Source: Bacteroidia bacterium
GTDB lineage: Bacteria; Bacteroidota; Bacteroidia; Cytophagales; Cyclobacteriaceae
Reading direction: 5' to 3'
Assembly (NCBI GenBank): GCA_030425425.1
Contig: JAUIAO010000016.1
Location: 1-64,000, forward strand
DNA length: 64,000 bases
Below the pieces are notes generated by a model. The model did not search any database. It was given only the letters and a program-made list of their open reading frames with translations, and was not told the origin of the DNA. The position numbers and the translations under genes were made by a program. Below are positions 54,195 to 63,490 of this stretch, in pieces (within the stretch, counting starts at the first letter, position 1; the number at the start of each line of letters is the position of its first letter).

Positions 54195-56003
54195 ATGGAA
54201 GCAGTAGCACAGAAATCAGTTATTAAAGGCGGCGAATTCATCATTCGCGAGACAAAAGCCAACGAAGTATTCATCCCCGAAGAGTTTTCTGAAGAGCAAA
54301 AAATGATGGCTGTAGCCACTCAGGACTTCATTGATAAGGAGATTCTTCCAAATATCGAAAGAATCGATAAACAAGAAGAAGGACTAATGCCAGCAATAAT
54401 GGATAAGGCTGGAGAGCTTGGGCTACTAGGTGTTTCTATTCCAGAACAATATGGTGGTTTAGGCATGAATTTTAATACCAGCATGTTGATAGCGGACATC
54501 ATGGCTGCAGCTGGGAGCTTTTCTACTACTTATGGAGCACACACGGGAATAGGCACCCTACCTATACTCTATTACGGCACTGAAGAGCAAAAAGAAAAAT
54601 ATCTACCTGGTCTGGCTACTGGTGAAATCAAAGCTAGTTATTGCCTTACAGAACCAGATGCCGGATCTGATGCTAATTCTGGAAAAACCAAAGCCAAACT
54701 GACAGAAGATGGAAAGCACTACCTTATTAACGGTCAGAAAATGTGGATATCTAATGCAGGTTTTGCTGATCTTTTTATTGTGTTTGCCAAAATAGATGAT
54801 GACAAAAATCTCACTGCATTCATCGTAGAGCGTTCATTCGGTGGTATTACAATGAACGACGAAGAAAACAAGCTTGGAATTAAAGGATCCTCTACCCGAC
54901 AAGTGTTCTTTAATGATTGTAAAGTACCTGTAGAAAACATGCTCTCAGAACGTGAAAATGGATTTAAAATAGCCATGAACGTTTTGAATGTTGGTAGGAT
55001 TAAACTGGGATGTGGCGTTATTAATGGTTGTAAAATGGTGGCTGACTACTCCACCAATTATGCCAATGAAAGAAAGCAATTTGGAGTATCAATATCTAGT
55101 TTCGGAGCAATCAAACAGAAATTGGCCAATATGGCAGCAAAGACTTATGCAATAGAGTCTGCCTCATACAGAGCCGGTCAAAATATTGATGATAAAGCCG
55201 ATTCGTTAATGGCTGAAGGAATGGAGGCAAATCAAGCCAAGCTTAAAGCATTGGAACAGTTCGCAATAGAAGCAGCCATCATAAAAGTACATGGATCAGA
55301 AGTATTGGATTTTTGTGTAGATGAAGGAGTGCAGGTTTATGGTGGTATGGGATTCTCAGAAGAAGCACCAATGGCACGAGCCTATAGAGATGCCCGAATC
55401 ACCAGAATATATGAAGGCACCAATGAAATCAACAGAATGTTGATCGTGGGTATGATCTTCAAGCGTGCAATGAAAGGCGAGTTGGATCTTATGGGGCCTG
55501 CCATGGCTGTAGGTAAAGAATTAACCTCCGTCCCTTCGTTCGAGAGTCTGGATATGAGTGTTCCGTTTGCCGAAGAGAAAGATGTACTGAAAAAACTTAA
55601 AAAAGCCGCCATGATGGTAGCGGGTAAGGCTGCTGAGACATTCGGACCAAAACTGAATGATGAACAGGAAATCCTTATGCATATCGCAGACATGTTAATT
55701 GAAATCTATGTAGCTGAATCCACTATTCTGAGAACTGAGAAATTGATGGATCTATATGGCGATGAAGGCAGTAAAATTTACCAGAACATGGCTAAACTTT
55801 ATCTTCATGAGGCTGTTATTAAAGTGAAGAATCATGGTGACGAGGCAGTTGCGTGTTTCACCACTAGCGATGAACTCAAAGTAATGTTGATGGGTATGAA
55901 AAGATTTACAAAAATGAATCCTATCAATACTCGAGACCTCAGACAGTCAATCGCTGATAAAATGATAGCAGAAAACAAGTTTCCTTATAGTATTTACAAA
56001 TAA
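54195..56003 (+). CDS. Acyl-CoA dehydrogenase (long form)
   Basis: 602 residues. The classic domain (~30-420) has YCLTEPDAGSDANSGKTK for FAD/substrate binding, KMWISNAGFADLFIVF, and the catalytic Glu in ITRIYEGTNEINRMLI. About 180 extra C-terminal residues form a helical domain as in very-long-chain acyl-CoA dehydrogenases and related Bacteroidota enzymes. It carries out the first oxidation of beta-oxidation, passing electrons to electron-transfer flavoprotein. Transcribed alone between a palindromic promoter region and a terminator; likely induced by fatty acids. Confidence 0.92.
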   Translation: MEAVAQKSVIKGGEFIIRETKANEVFIPEEFSEEQKMMAVATQDFIDKEILPNIERIDKQEEGLMPAIMDKAGELGLLGVSIPEQYGGLGMNFNTSMLIADIMAAAGSFSTTYGAHTGIGTLPILYYGTEEQKEKYLPGLATGEIKASYCLTEPDAGSDANSGKTKAKLTEDGKHYLINGQKMWISNAGFADLFIVFAKIDDDKNLTAFIVERSFGGITMNDEENKLGIKGSSTRQVFFNDCKVPVENMLSERENGFKIAMNVLNVGRIKLGCGVINGCKMVADYSTNYANERKQFGVSISSFGAIKQKLANMAAKTYAIESASYRAGQNIDDKADSLMAEGMEANQAKLKALEQFAIEAAIIKVHGSEVLDFCVDEGVQVYGGMGFSEEAPMARAYRDARITRIYEGTNEINRMLIVGMIFKRAMKGELDLMGPAMAVGKELTSVPSFESLDMSVPFAEEKDVLKKLKKAAMMVAGKAAETFGPKLNDEQEILMHIADMLIEIYVAESTILRTEKLMDLYGDEGSKIYQNMAKLYLHEAVIKVKNHGDEAVACFTTSDELKVMLMGMKRFTKMNPINTRDLRQSIADKMIAENKFPYSIYK

Positions 56004-56030
56004 ACGATACACACCCAAAAATGTCTAAAG

Positions 56031-56053
56031 AGCCGGCTGATGCCGGCTTTTTT
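56031..56053 (+). terminator. Rho-independent terminator after acyl-CoA dehydrogenase
   Basis: AGCCGGC (56031-56037), loop TGAT, GCCGGCT (56042-56048), then a run of T to 56053. It lies 28 bases after the stop codon. Confidence 0.92.
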
Positions 56054-56123
56054 AATTTATACGCTGTGAAGTTTTCTATGAGCACTATTAGTCATAATTT
56101 TATTGCCCAATTCACACGAAATA

Positions 56124-57557
56124 ATGGAATCATTCAAAACACTTACAACTAAAGAAAAAGCACTTTCGCTAAACCTCGATCCCAGAATATATGGCACTAT
56201 CGCTGAGATCGGGGGTGGACAAGAGGTAGCAGACTATTTCTTTAAAGCTGGAGCCGCATCGGGCACCATTGCTAAAACAATGTCGGCATACGACATGACC
56301 TTCAGTGATTCCATTTATGGAAAAAGTAATCGCTATGTCAGTGAGGACAAACTGATGAAAATGCTCAACAGAGAGTATTCGTTATTGTCACAGCGTCTGA
56401 CAAATCGTGCCAAAAGATCTCACTTTTTTGCTTTCGCCAATACTGTTGAAATTCTAAACTTCAATAGAACGAATGTCGGCCAGGGTTGGGTTGGACTCAG
56501 ATTTCAGAAGCACCCTAATTCAGACCCGAATGATTGTGTGATCCATGTAATCCTAAAAGACAATGATCCTCTTTGGCAGCAGCAATTGCTAGGGATGATC
56601 GGTGTAAACCTGATACATGCATGTTATAATTATTCCGAGCCTGAAGACATCATTTTGTCCTTGCGTGACAACATTCATCACAGTCGGGTAGAAATAGATA
56701 TGTTCAGAATTGAAGGTCCAGACTTTCATCACGCGGATAATCGTTTGATGAGTTTGAAACTGGTAAAGCATGGCCTTACTCATGCTGCTATGTTCGGACC
56801 AAAAGGTGATGTACAGCAGCCTTCAGCCGTACTTTACAAGAAGAATGTTTTTGTTCTTAGAGGAAGATTTAAGCCTGTGACTCATGTCAATGTAGATATG
56901 ATGATTACAGGAATGAGGGCCTTCCGGAAAGAAGAAGATGTGGATATTAAGAATATCGCCCCTATTGTAGAGTTGACTTTGAACGATCTGACTATGGGCG
57001 GTGAGTTGGACGAAACCGATTTTCTGGATAGAGTTGACCTTTTATGCTCATTAGGGCAAAGCGTCTTGATTTCAAATTATCAGGAGCACTATAAGTTAGC
57101 GGCTTACCTCTCAAAATTTACCAGGCATAAAAAGCTGGGAATTGTCATTGGCTACTACAACTTGGTGAGCATTTTTGATGAGAAATACTACGGCAACCTC
57201 AATGGCGGTATTCTTGAATCATTCAGTCGATTATTTGGTAGTAATGTGAAGTTGTATGTCTATCCGAGTATTAATATAAGTGATGGCAAATCTGTTTTGA
57301 CTTCTGAAGACTTTACCCCAGAACCACACCTGAAAGGATTATATGACTATCTGAAAGACAATGAGAAAATGGAGGACGTAAAAGGAGCTAAAACTGCCAA
57401 CCTTCACATCATTTCAGATCAGATATTGGAGAAAATAGAATGCGGAGATGATGGCTGGGAAAAATACGTACCCAATAAAGTAGCTGAGGCCATTAAAAAA
57501 GAACACCTGTTCAATTACCCGTACGATGTGCCACCTGATGAAGAAGATTTTTTATAA
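56124..57557 (+). CDS. Large conserved cytoplasmic protein of unknown function
   Basis: 477 residues from the ATG at 56124 (MESFKTLTTKEKALSLNLDP); a TTG at 56103 would add seven. No signal peptide or membrane helix. The N-terminal block is orderly and probably conserved: IYGTIAEIGGGQEVADYFFKAG, then AKTMSAYDMTFSDSIYG and RAKRSHFFAFANTVE. A middle part has VNLIHACYNY and HGLTHAAMFGP. I recall homologues in cyanobacteria and Bacteroidota with conflicting database names (including nucleotidyltransferase), but see no motif that supports any of them. Single gene between a terminator and the transporter. Confidence 0.75.
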   Translation: MESFKTLTTKEKALSLNLDPRIYGTIAEIGGGQEVADYFFKAGAASGTIAKTMSAYDMTFSDSIYGKSNRYVSEDKLMKMLNREYSLLSQRLTNRAKRSHFFAFANTVEILNFNRTNVGQGWVGLRFQKHPNSDPNDCVIHVILKDNDPLWQQQLLGMIGVNLIHACYNYSEPEDIILSLRDNIHHSRVEIDMFRIEGPDFHHADNRLMSLKLVKHGLTHAAMFGPKGDVQQPSAVLYKKNVFVLRGRFKPVTHVNVDMMITGMRAFRKEEDVDIKNIAPIVELTLNDLTMGGELDETDFLDRVDLLCSLGQSVLISNYQEHYKLAAYLSKFTRHKKLGIVIGYYNLVSIFDEKYYGNLNGGILESFSRLFGSNVKLYVYPSINISDGKSVLTSEDFTPEPHLKGLYDYLKDNEKMEDVKGAKTANLHIISDQILEKIECGDDGWEKYVPNKVAEAIKKEHLFNYPYDVPPDEEDFL

Positions 57558-57593
57558 AATCAATTAGCCTATTTCAGGCAATTACGCTTTTGT

Positions 57594-57601
57594 TATATTT
57601 G
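57594..57601 (+). promoter_or_regulatory. Probable -7 promoter element of the NSS transporter
   Basis: TATATTTG fits TAnnTTTG and lies 29 bases before the ATG. A TTTC at 57572-57575 could be an imperfect -33 box. Confidence 0.45.
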
Positions 57602-57630
57602 GTGATTCATCAAGTACGATAATTTATCAT

Positions 57631-59022
57631 ATGTCATCAAGAGGTTTATTTTCCAATAGATTAGGGTTTATTCTTGCAGCGGCAGGATCAGCAGTAGGAT
57701 TAGGAAACATTTGGAAATTTCCTTTCGAGGTGGGGCTCGGCGGAGGTGCGGCATTTGTAGTGATGTATTTGATCTTTGCATTTCTACTGTGCTATCCGGT
57801 GATGATTACAGAGGTGGCTATTGGTAGAAAGACCCAAAAAAACCCTGTAGGAGCTTTTAAAGCACTCGGATATAATAATTGGAAATTTATCGGAATACTT
57901 GGTCTGATCGCCGGTGTGGTTATCCTGTCTTTTTACAATGTTGTTGCTGGCTGGGCTTTTGGATATTTCGTCGAAATGGTTCAGGGAAACTTTGCAGTAG
58001 GTGAAAATTTTGGTTCATTTACTTCAGACATCTTCAAAGTAGGTATCTATTCAATCATATTTATGTTTTTTACTGCCTTCTTTGTATCAAAAGGCGTTTC
58101 AGGAGGAATTGAAAAACTTGCAAAAGTGCTGATGCCAACTCTAATTGTTATGATATTGGCATTGGTTGCTTACTCGTTCACTCTACCTCATGCCATGGAA
58201 GGTGTCATTTATTATTTGGTGCCAGATATTTCGAAAATAGAAATCAGTACGATTGGTGGAGCTCTGCGTCAGGCGTTTTTCTCACTTTCGCTTGGTATGG
58301 GTGCTCTCATTACTTACGGTTCATATTTATCAAAAAAGGACAATATCATCTCTTCTGCCACATTCATTACTTTAGCGGATGTTGGCATAGCATTCATTGC
58401 AGGATTGATGATGTTTCCTTTCGTAGCATTTAATCTTGGTGGTGATATGAGCCCTGTTATGGCAGGAGAAGTAGGTGGTCCAGGGTTGATATTTGTTACG
58501 CTACCCGGTGTTTTTCAGACGCTGGGAAGCACTTTAGGAATGTTCATCGGTTCATTCTTCTTTCTTCTACTGTCATTCGCCGCATTAACATCCACTGTTT
58601 CTCTATTAGAAGTTCCTGTTTCTTACATGGTTGATGAATTTCACATACCCAGGTTAAGAGCTGTAGCCCTTGTAGCATCATTTATTTTCCTTTTTGGCAT
58701 CCCCTCACTTATTGGCAATGGGTATTCCGAGTTTTTTACGTCAGGTTTCAACATCCCTGGATCAGCAGATTTCATGAGTTTTCTTGGAAAGCTGGCAGAT
58801 ATAATGTTACTATTCGGTGGTTGTTGCATTGTATCATTCGCAGCTTATATCTGGAAAAAAGAAAATCTACATGAAGAATTGGCTCAAGGATATGATGGAT
58901 ATCATGCGAGTTTCGTGAAAACCTTCGTGAATTTCACAGTTTCCTATGTGAGCCCAATTTTACTTGCACTTCTATTTGTGATGGTATTATTGGATAATTT
59001 TTTCGGGATCTCAGTTTTTTAA
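57631..59022 (+). CDS. Sodium-dependent transporter, NSS/SNF family
   Basis: 463 residues with about eleven to twelve membrane helices. TM1 carries the family motif AAGSAVGLGNIWKFPF, and TM2 GGGAAFVVMYLIF. TM6-8 (RQAFFSLSLGMGALITYGSYL; FAALTSTVSLLEVPVSYM) hold the sodium and substrate sites. LeuT-fold transporters of this group bring amino acids into the cell with sodium; the amino acid is not predictable. Its 3' end overlaps the convergent next gene by 12 bases. Confidence 0.93.
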   Translation: MSSRGLFSNRLGFILAAAGSAVGLGNIWKFPFEVGLGGGAAFVVMYLIFAFLLCYPVMITEVAIGRKTQKNPVGAFKALGYNNWKFIGILGLIAGVVILSFYNVVAGWAFGYFVEMVQGNFAVGENFGSFTSDIFKVGIYSIIFMFFTAFFVSKGVSGGIEKLAKVLMPTLIVMILALVAYSFTLPHAMEGVIYYLVPDISKIEISTIGGALRQAFFSLSLGMGALITYGSYLSKKDNIISSATFITLADVGIAFIAGLMMFPFVAFNLGGDMSPVMAGEVGGPGLIFVTLPGVFQTLGSTLGMFIGSFFFLLLSFAALTSTVSLLEVPVSYMVDEFHIPRLRAVALVASFIFLFGIPSLIGNGYSEFFTSGFNIPGSADFMSFLGKLADIMLLFGGCCIVSFAAYIWKKENLHEELAQGYDGYHASFVKTFVNFTVSYVSPILLALLFVMVLLDNFFGISVF

Positions 59023-59802
59023 ACGCTTAAAAACTCCAGGATCCTGTTCATTGAAATAAACAACATAATCTCCAGGAGGTAAAACACTCACATCAATCGA
59101 GAGGCCTTCTCCTGATAGAACCATTTCACCACCGGCATCATATATTTTGTAAGTTGCGTTCCTCGAAAGTTTGAGGGAGGTGCGTGAGTTTTTTGGTGTA
59201 AAAGTCACCGGCTCAGGATAATAGTGAAAATCCACTTCTCTGGAATAGAGATAGCCGGCAGCTGGATTCTCGTACTTAATTCTGTACTTATTTGCACCTT
59301 CCTCTACTTTCGGAAAAACAAAATACTCTGCCCCTGAATATAAACCTTTAGCCATTACAGTATCCGACTGCTCCCAGATTCCCAAGTCAAACCTCTCCAG
59401 GATGTATAAAGCACCAGCCTTCTCCCCTCTTGTTTTCCAATTAATTGTGGTATCATTAATATGGACATCCTGAAATGAAAACATACTGTAATATCTGATC
59501 GCATCTGGATTAATAATCACAGGATTGCAAGTAGAATCATGTTTTATCAACAGGGAAACCGGAGCATATAAGTCAACACTCTCAAAATCGAGTTTAATAG
59601 CGGTCCTATTCAATGAAATAGTCTCTGACTTGCCATTTACCATAATTTCTTTGATACAAAAAGTTTTGGTTTTTGGTTGATAAGGGTTTTGAATAAATAG
59701 AGTCTTACCCTGATAGACACCAGTAAGATGTGTCTCAGATTTTGACTGAGACAGACCAGTCAATGTAAATGACATGAAGATTACAAATAAAACTCTAGGC
59801 AC
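59011..59802 (-). CDS. Secreted hypothetical protein, beta-rich
   Basis: 263 residues from a GTG start; the signal peptide is MPRVLFVIFMSFTLTGLSQ. The mature protein is beta-rich: an N-terminal part LTGVYQGKTLFIQNPYQ and a C-terminal part resembling a shortened fibronectin-like plus sorting tail (KNSRTSLKLSRNATYKIYDAGGEMVLSGEGL ... GDYVVYFNEQD). The ending looks like a degenerate type IX sorting fold, but the usual YPNP motif is absent. It converges on the transporter gene. I know no function. Confidence 0.65.
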   Translation of the reverse strand: MPRVLFVIFMSFTLTGLSQSKSETHLTGVYQGKTLFIQNPYQPKTKTFCIKEIMVNGKSETISLNRTAIKLDFESVDLYAPVSLLIKHDSTCNPVIINPDAIRYYSMFSFQDVHINDTTINWKTRGEKAGALYILERFDLGIWEQSDTVMAKGLYSGAEYFVFPKVEEGANKYRIKYENPAAGYLYSREVDFHYYPEPVTFTPKNSRTSLKLSRNATYKIYDAGGEMVLSGEGLSIDVSVLPPGDYVVYFNEQDPGVFKRLKN

Positions 59803-60016
59803 AACTCAGTGATATTCTTAGGTAAGTTGAAGTTATTAAAAAAATACAACACGAAAACACTTCAGTTGTATTTTCATCATGTTTGAATAGAATAAACCAT
59901 ATTCAGAATGATTTATTCAGAAGCAGAAATGCACATAAATCATATTTAATGGCATCTATTTTAAATTTTCAAAATGAACCAAAAACAAATGAAATTTAGA
60001 AGGTTACTTTTTCTGT

Positions 60017-60024
60017 TATATTTG
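60017..60024 (+). promoter_or_regulatory. Probable -7 promoter element of a small-protein/lipoprotein operon
   Basis: TATATTTG fits TAnnTTTG and lies 52 bases before the ATG at 60077. The surrounding ~270-base gap (59803-60076) is A/T-rich and otherwise empty. Confidence 0.45.
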
Positions 60025-60076
60025 TATTTAGATAAGTACAATTAATTCACGAAATTATTATAATTCCAACAAGGCT

Positions 60077-60280
60077 ATGAAATGTATTTGGTATAATCCT
60101 GACACTGATGTTTACGAGATGGGAGCTTACGATACGTTTTTGACGAAAACTGCTATCAGTGAGAATGGTGATAGATACGACGTTCTATATGAGTTTCCAG
60201 AAAATTCTGAGGCTTTAATGGATAAGATTTTGAATTCATTAAATTTAGTACGTCAACAAACTGCTCTTGCTGCAAATTAA
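60077..60280 (+). CDS. Small hypothetical protein
   Basis: 67 residues, cytoplasmic, no known domain. It begins MKCIWYNPDTDVYEMGAYD and ends in a short helical tail (ALMDKILNSLNLVRQQTAL). The regular spacing of aromatic residues suggests a small beta sheet and one helix. A TAnnTTTG promoter lies upstream and a lipoprotein gene starts two bases after its stop, so it is probably a real, expressed gene and the pair one operon. I recall similar ~65-residue proteins in Cytophagales, function unknown. Confidence 0.65.
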   Translation: MKCIWYNPDTDVYEMGAYDTFLTKTAISENGDRYDVLYEFPENSEALMDKILNSLNLVRQQTALAAN

Positions 60281-60282
60281 CT

Positions 60283-60834
60283 TTGAAGAACACATTTTTT
60301 CTCCTGATTGTACTTATCAATCTTACTGGATGTAATCAAAGAATCATACATTATCTAAATGATTCATCTCCATTAGCCTCTTATAATACTTATACAGTCA
60401 CAAAGCTTTCCAATTCCGAGAAGTCATTAAATGCCACTGGGCAAGAAATCCTGCGGACGATAGAAAATGAAATCAGCGGTCAAATGGAAAAACGTGGTTA
60501 TCAATCAGGAATGAATGCGGATGTGATCATAAGGTATGAAGTAATCAGTGAACAACAAAGTACAGCTCCCTCAAACCAATCTAGATATCAATCCTATTAC
60601 AACCCCTTTCCAACTAATATGAGTAGAACCATTCTGCAATCGGCTTTATTGGTGGAGATGTATGACATGAAGACCAAGGATTTGATCTGGCAAGCAAGTG
60701 TGGATATGGACAAGTATACGAAAAGCACTGAGAAAGCCGTAATAATCTCATCATCTGTTGAATCGATTTTCAGTACGTATTTATACAGAGCTGGTTCGGA
60801 TGTACCGGATGATTCTCTAAAATCTAAGGAATAA
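60283..60834 (+). CDS. DUF4136-like lipoprotein
   Basis: 183 residues. The start is a TTG that lies directly before a lipoprotein signal peptide (MKNTFFLLIVLINLTGC, lipobox LTGC), and no ATG is available in frame. The mature part matches the DUF4136 pattern: LASYNTYTVTKL, ILRTIENEISGQMEKRGYQ, ADVIIRYEVIS, LLVEMYDMKTKDLIWQASVDMD. These are membrane-anchored proteins of unknown role. It follows the 67-residue gene by two bases and converges on lysA. Confidence 0.82.
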   Translation: MKNTFFLLIVLINLTGCNQRIIHYLNDSSPLASYNTYTVTKLSNSEKSLNATGQEILRTIENEISGQMEKRGYQSGMNADVIIRYEVISEQQSTAPSNQSRYQSYYNPFPTNMSRTILQSALLVEMYDMKTKDLIWQASVDMDKYTKSTEKAVIISSSVESIFSTYLYRAGSDVPDDSLKSKE

Positions 60835-60866
60835 TACGTAGTTAATTATCAAAAAACTGTATCTAC

Positions 60867-62006
60867 TCAATCCTTATAATAAGGTTTAGCAAGATCACGG
60901 GCATTATAAGCGTTTTTCATGGTCTCTCCGTAAGCACCAGCAGAACAAATAACTACAAAATCGCCACGCTTAGTTTCCGGTAATTCAATTGCCTTCCCAA
61001 AAGAATCTGATGATTCACAAATTGGGCCTACTACATCATAAACCTTATTAAGTGATGCGTTCGAAAGACTTACAATTTTGTGTTTGGCCTGATACAAGGC
61101 TGGTCGCATCAACTCGGTCATTCCCGCATCTAAAATCAAGAAATTCGTATGTGGACTTTCTTTCACATACAAGGTTCGCGAAACCAGGTAACCACACTGT
61201 CCTACAATCGATCTACCTAGCTCAAAATGCAGTTCCTGATCAGGTAATAATTCAAGGTTTTCATGAAAAACTCTAAAATAACCTTCAAAATCCGGAATAG
61301 GATCATTTATTGGGTCCTGATAATTGATACCAAGCCCACCCCCTACGTTGAGATGAGGTAAGGATAGACCTGTATCGTGCAGTGCTTTTTGGAGTTCATT
61401 GACCTTTTCACACAAGTTTTTAAACCTGTTGAGATCATTGATTTGACTTCCAATGTGAAAATGTAATCCAATAAAATCGATGTGCTTTAACTCATTGATC
61501 AATTGCAACGATTCAAAAAGCTCATCACCGGATATCCCAAATTTATTCTCTTTCGCTCCCGTAGTGATATAATGATGAGTGCCTGCATCTATAGCAGGAT
61601 TGATACGCATAGAAATATTGGCTACCTTCCCCCGTTTACCAGCCAGTTCATCAATTACCTTCAGTTCAGCGATAGATTCTACATTGAATGAAAAAATATC
61701 GGCATCAAGTGCGATTTCAATTTCCTTGTCAGTTTTCCCGACTCCTGCCAATACTATATGACTGGATTGAAACCCATTTTTAACACCTATTTTGACTTCA
61801 TTGCCACTTACACAATCCACACCAAATCCTGCCTCCTTAATTCGTTTAAGAATCTCGGGATTATTGTTTGCTTTCAGGGCGTAGTGAATATGATAGCCAT
61901 ACCTGTTCGCAGATTTAATAGCCGCAATGGTATCAGACAAAAGACCCAGATCATAGAAATAGAATGGGGTCTCTTTCCCTTCAAAGTGTGGTAGAAATGA
62001 TTCCAA
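60867..62006 (-). CDS. lysA: Diaminopimelate decarboxylase
   Basis: 379 residues, a little short for LysA. The PLP lysine is in HIHYALKANNN; substrate/cofactor motifs are FIGLHFHIGSQI, LNVGGGLGINY, ELGRSIVGQCGYLVSRTLY, and VVGPICESSDSFGK with the catalytic Cys. It makes lysine from meso-diaminopimelate, the last step of the pathway in which DapD acts earlier. The only usable start is a TTG at 62006: an in-frame TAA, which is also the stop of the upstream gene, lies three codons before it. It starts seven bases after that gene. Confidence 0.93.
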   Translation of the reverse strand: MESFLPHFEGKETPFYFYDLGLLSDTIAAIKSANRYGYHIHYALKANNNPEILKRIKEAGFGVDCVSGNEVKIGVKNGFQSSHIVLAGVGKTDKEIEIALDADIFSFNVESIAELKVIDELAGKRGKVANISMRINPAIDAGTHHYITTGAKENKFGISGDELFESLQLINELKHIDFIGLHFHIGSQINDLNRFKNLCEKVNELQKALHDTGLSLPHLNVGGGLGINYQDPINDPIPDFEGYFRVFHENLELLPDQELHFELGRSIVGQCGYLVSRTLYVKESPHTNFLILDAGMTELMRPALYQAKHKIVSLSNASLNKVYDVVGPICESSDSFGKAIELPETKRGDFVVICSAGAYGETMKNAYNARDLAKPYYKD

Positions 62007-62012
62007 CTGAGT

Positions 62013-62600
62013 TTATTTACAATATTTTTCTTGTACTGCTTTAGCTTCTCTTACATTCAAGGCAACAGCTTTCCGAATGTCTTCACATGCAGAGGAATTC
62101 TGACCATTATGTATTTTGAGTGCTCCTCTGTATAAATATGCCTCACCAAAATCTCTATTGATGTTAATAGCTGAAGTATAAGATTCCATCGCACTTTCAA
62201 CATATCCAAGTTGGTGTTTGGCTCTGGCAGAGAGAAAATGACCCTGCGCAGAGTTTTCATTCTGCTCCAGTGCTTTATCAGCGAAGATTACAGCTTTATT
62301 GTAAGCCTTTTGAGAGTAGTAGAGTTTTGACAGACTTAGGAAGGCACTTAGGTTTTTTTCATCCATCTCCAAGACAGCAATAAAATCCATCTCGGCATTC
62401 TTGAAATCACCTAACTCTTCATAAGCCCGACCTCTATTATATAAAACTGAAGCTTTTTTGGCATTAGAAGATAAATAGTCATTATAGGCTTCAATAGCCT
62501 TTTTGTACTGACCTTTTTCAAAAAAATCATCCCCTTGATTAGAGGAATCACTCCTACAGCTAAGCAAACCTAGCAATATAAAAACAACAATAAAACGCAT
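62013..62600 (-). CDS. TPR lipoprotein
   Basis: 195 residues with a lipoprotein signal peptide (MRFIVVFILLGLLSC). Four to five TPR units follow: GQYKKAIEAYNDYL, VLYNRGRAYEELGDFKNAEMDF, AFLSLSKLYYSQKAYNKAVIF, GHFLSARAKHQLGYVESAMESY, AYLYRGALKIHNGQNSSACEDI. It is probably anchored on the periplasmic side of the outer membrane. Its stop is shared in frame with the region before lysA, so the two are surely co-transcribed. Confidence 0.88.
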   Translation of the reverse strand: MRFIVVFILLGLLSCRSDSSNQGDDFFEKGQYKKAIEAYNDYLSSNAKKASVLYNRGRAYEELGDFKNAEMDFIAVLEMDEKNLSAFLSLSKLYYSQKAYNKAVIFADKALEQNENSAQGHFLSARAKHQLGYVESAMESYTSAININRDFGEAYLYRGALKIHNGQNSSACEDIRKAVALNVREAKAVQEKYCK

Positions 62601-62634
62601 GATTTTTAATTAAGAATGCAAAGTTAAGTACTGA

Positions 62635-63435
62635 TCATTGAAAATCAGGCCCATATTTAATATTTCTATAAGCAGTGAGCTCACAGTAGCCTGTCCCGAA
62701 AAACATCTCTGCTTCGATTCTTAACGGTAGCTGATTAGAATCGGCTGATATATAGGCTACTATCCCCTCTTCATTAGGGAAAATTTCACTTGGTGGTACC
62801 AAAAAACTTATTTTATGAGCGGAAAGTTTACCTACTTTAGAATCAAGTTGATGAATGCCTCGATAAACCATTTTGAAATGATAAAACTCATCTTCATAAA
62901 ATGTATCTATGGAGATAGTATCTCCATTTTGATATTGACTGAAATCTTTATTTCTCAGGCTTAGATATGAACTCATCAAATCATTTGCATGATCCGGAAT
63001 ATCATATTGGCGCTTAGGTTTTCTTTCCGTTTTACGCGGATCATAACGTAGCACTTCTACTTTTCCCTGATCATGATCAAAATAAGTTCGCTCCTCCCTC
63101 ACATATTTTCCTTCCTCTATATTTCTATATGCATGTATCGGTAGTAAATTATGTTTCCTCACATATCCTCCCCAAACATCATCTACGTGAGTGAATGCTC
63201 CTAGCAAACCTGCCGTTTCACCCTTGATTGTGACTTGATAACAATCTTCTCCTCGAAATTCATTGAACTGATCATCAATGACCAAACTGGCCTTCCCAAC
63301 AGTAAACCAGCCGTAAGACAGCTTGAACTCTAATTGTTCTCCAAGTTCGAAATGATAAGAATAAGTAGGGTCATCCGCTTTTGTCTGTGCAACAAGACTG
63401 AATGAAGAAAATAACAACAAGAAAATTATACGCAT
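62635..63435 (-). CDS. DUF3108 secreted protein
   Basis: 266 residues from the ATG at 63435 (MRIIFLLLFSSFSLVA, a signal peptide); a start at 63459 would add eight residues. The mature sequence is beta-rich and matches DUF3108: GEQLEFKLSYGWFTVGKASLVI, CYQVTIKGETAGLLG, DLMSSYLSLRNKDF, AHKISFLVPPSEIFPNEEGIVAYI. The family is periplasmic with unknown function; a lipid-binding fold is likely. It precedes the TPR lipoprotein by 34 bases. Confidence 0.88.
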   Translation of the reverse strand: MRIIFLLLFSSFSLVAQTKADDPTYSYHFELGEQLEFKLSYGWFTVGKASLVIDDQFNEFRGEDCYQVTIKGETAGLLGAFTHVDDVWGGYVRKHNLLPIHAYRNIEEGKYVREERTYFDHDQGKVEVLRYDPRKTERKPKRQYDIPDHANDLMSSYLSLRNKDFSQYQNGDTISIDTFYEDEFYHFKMVYRGIHQLDSKVGKLSAHKISFLVPPSEIFPNEEGIVAYISADSNQLPLRIEAEMFFGTGYCELTAYRNIKYGPDFQ

Positions 63436-63490
63436 ATGATTAAAACGAATTCCGCTCATTCTGATAACAACTAATGTGCCAACAAAACTT

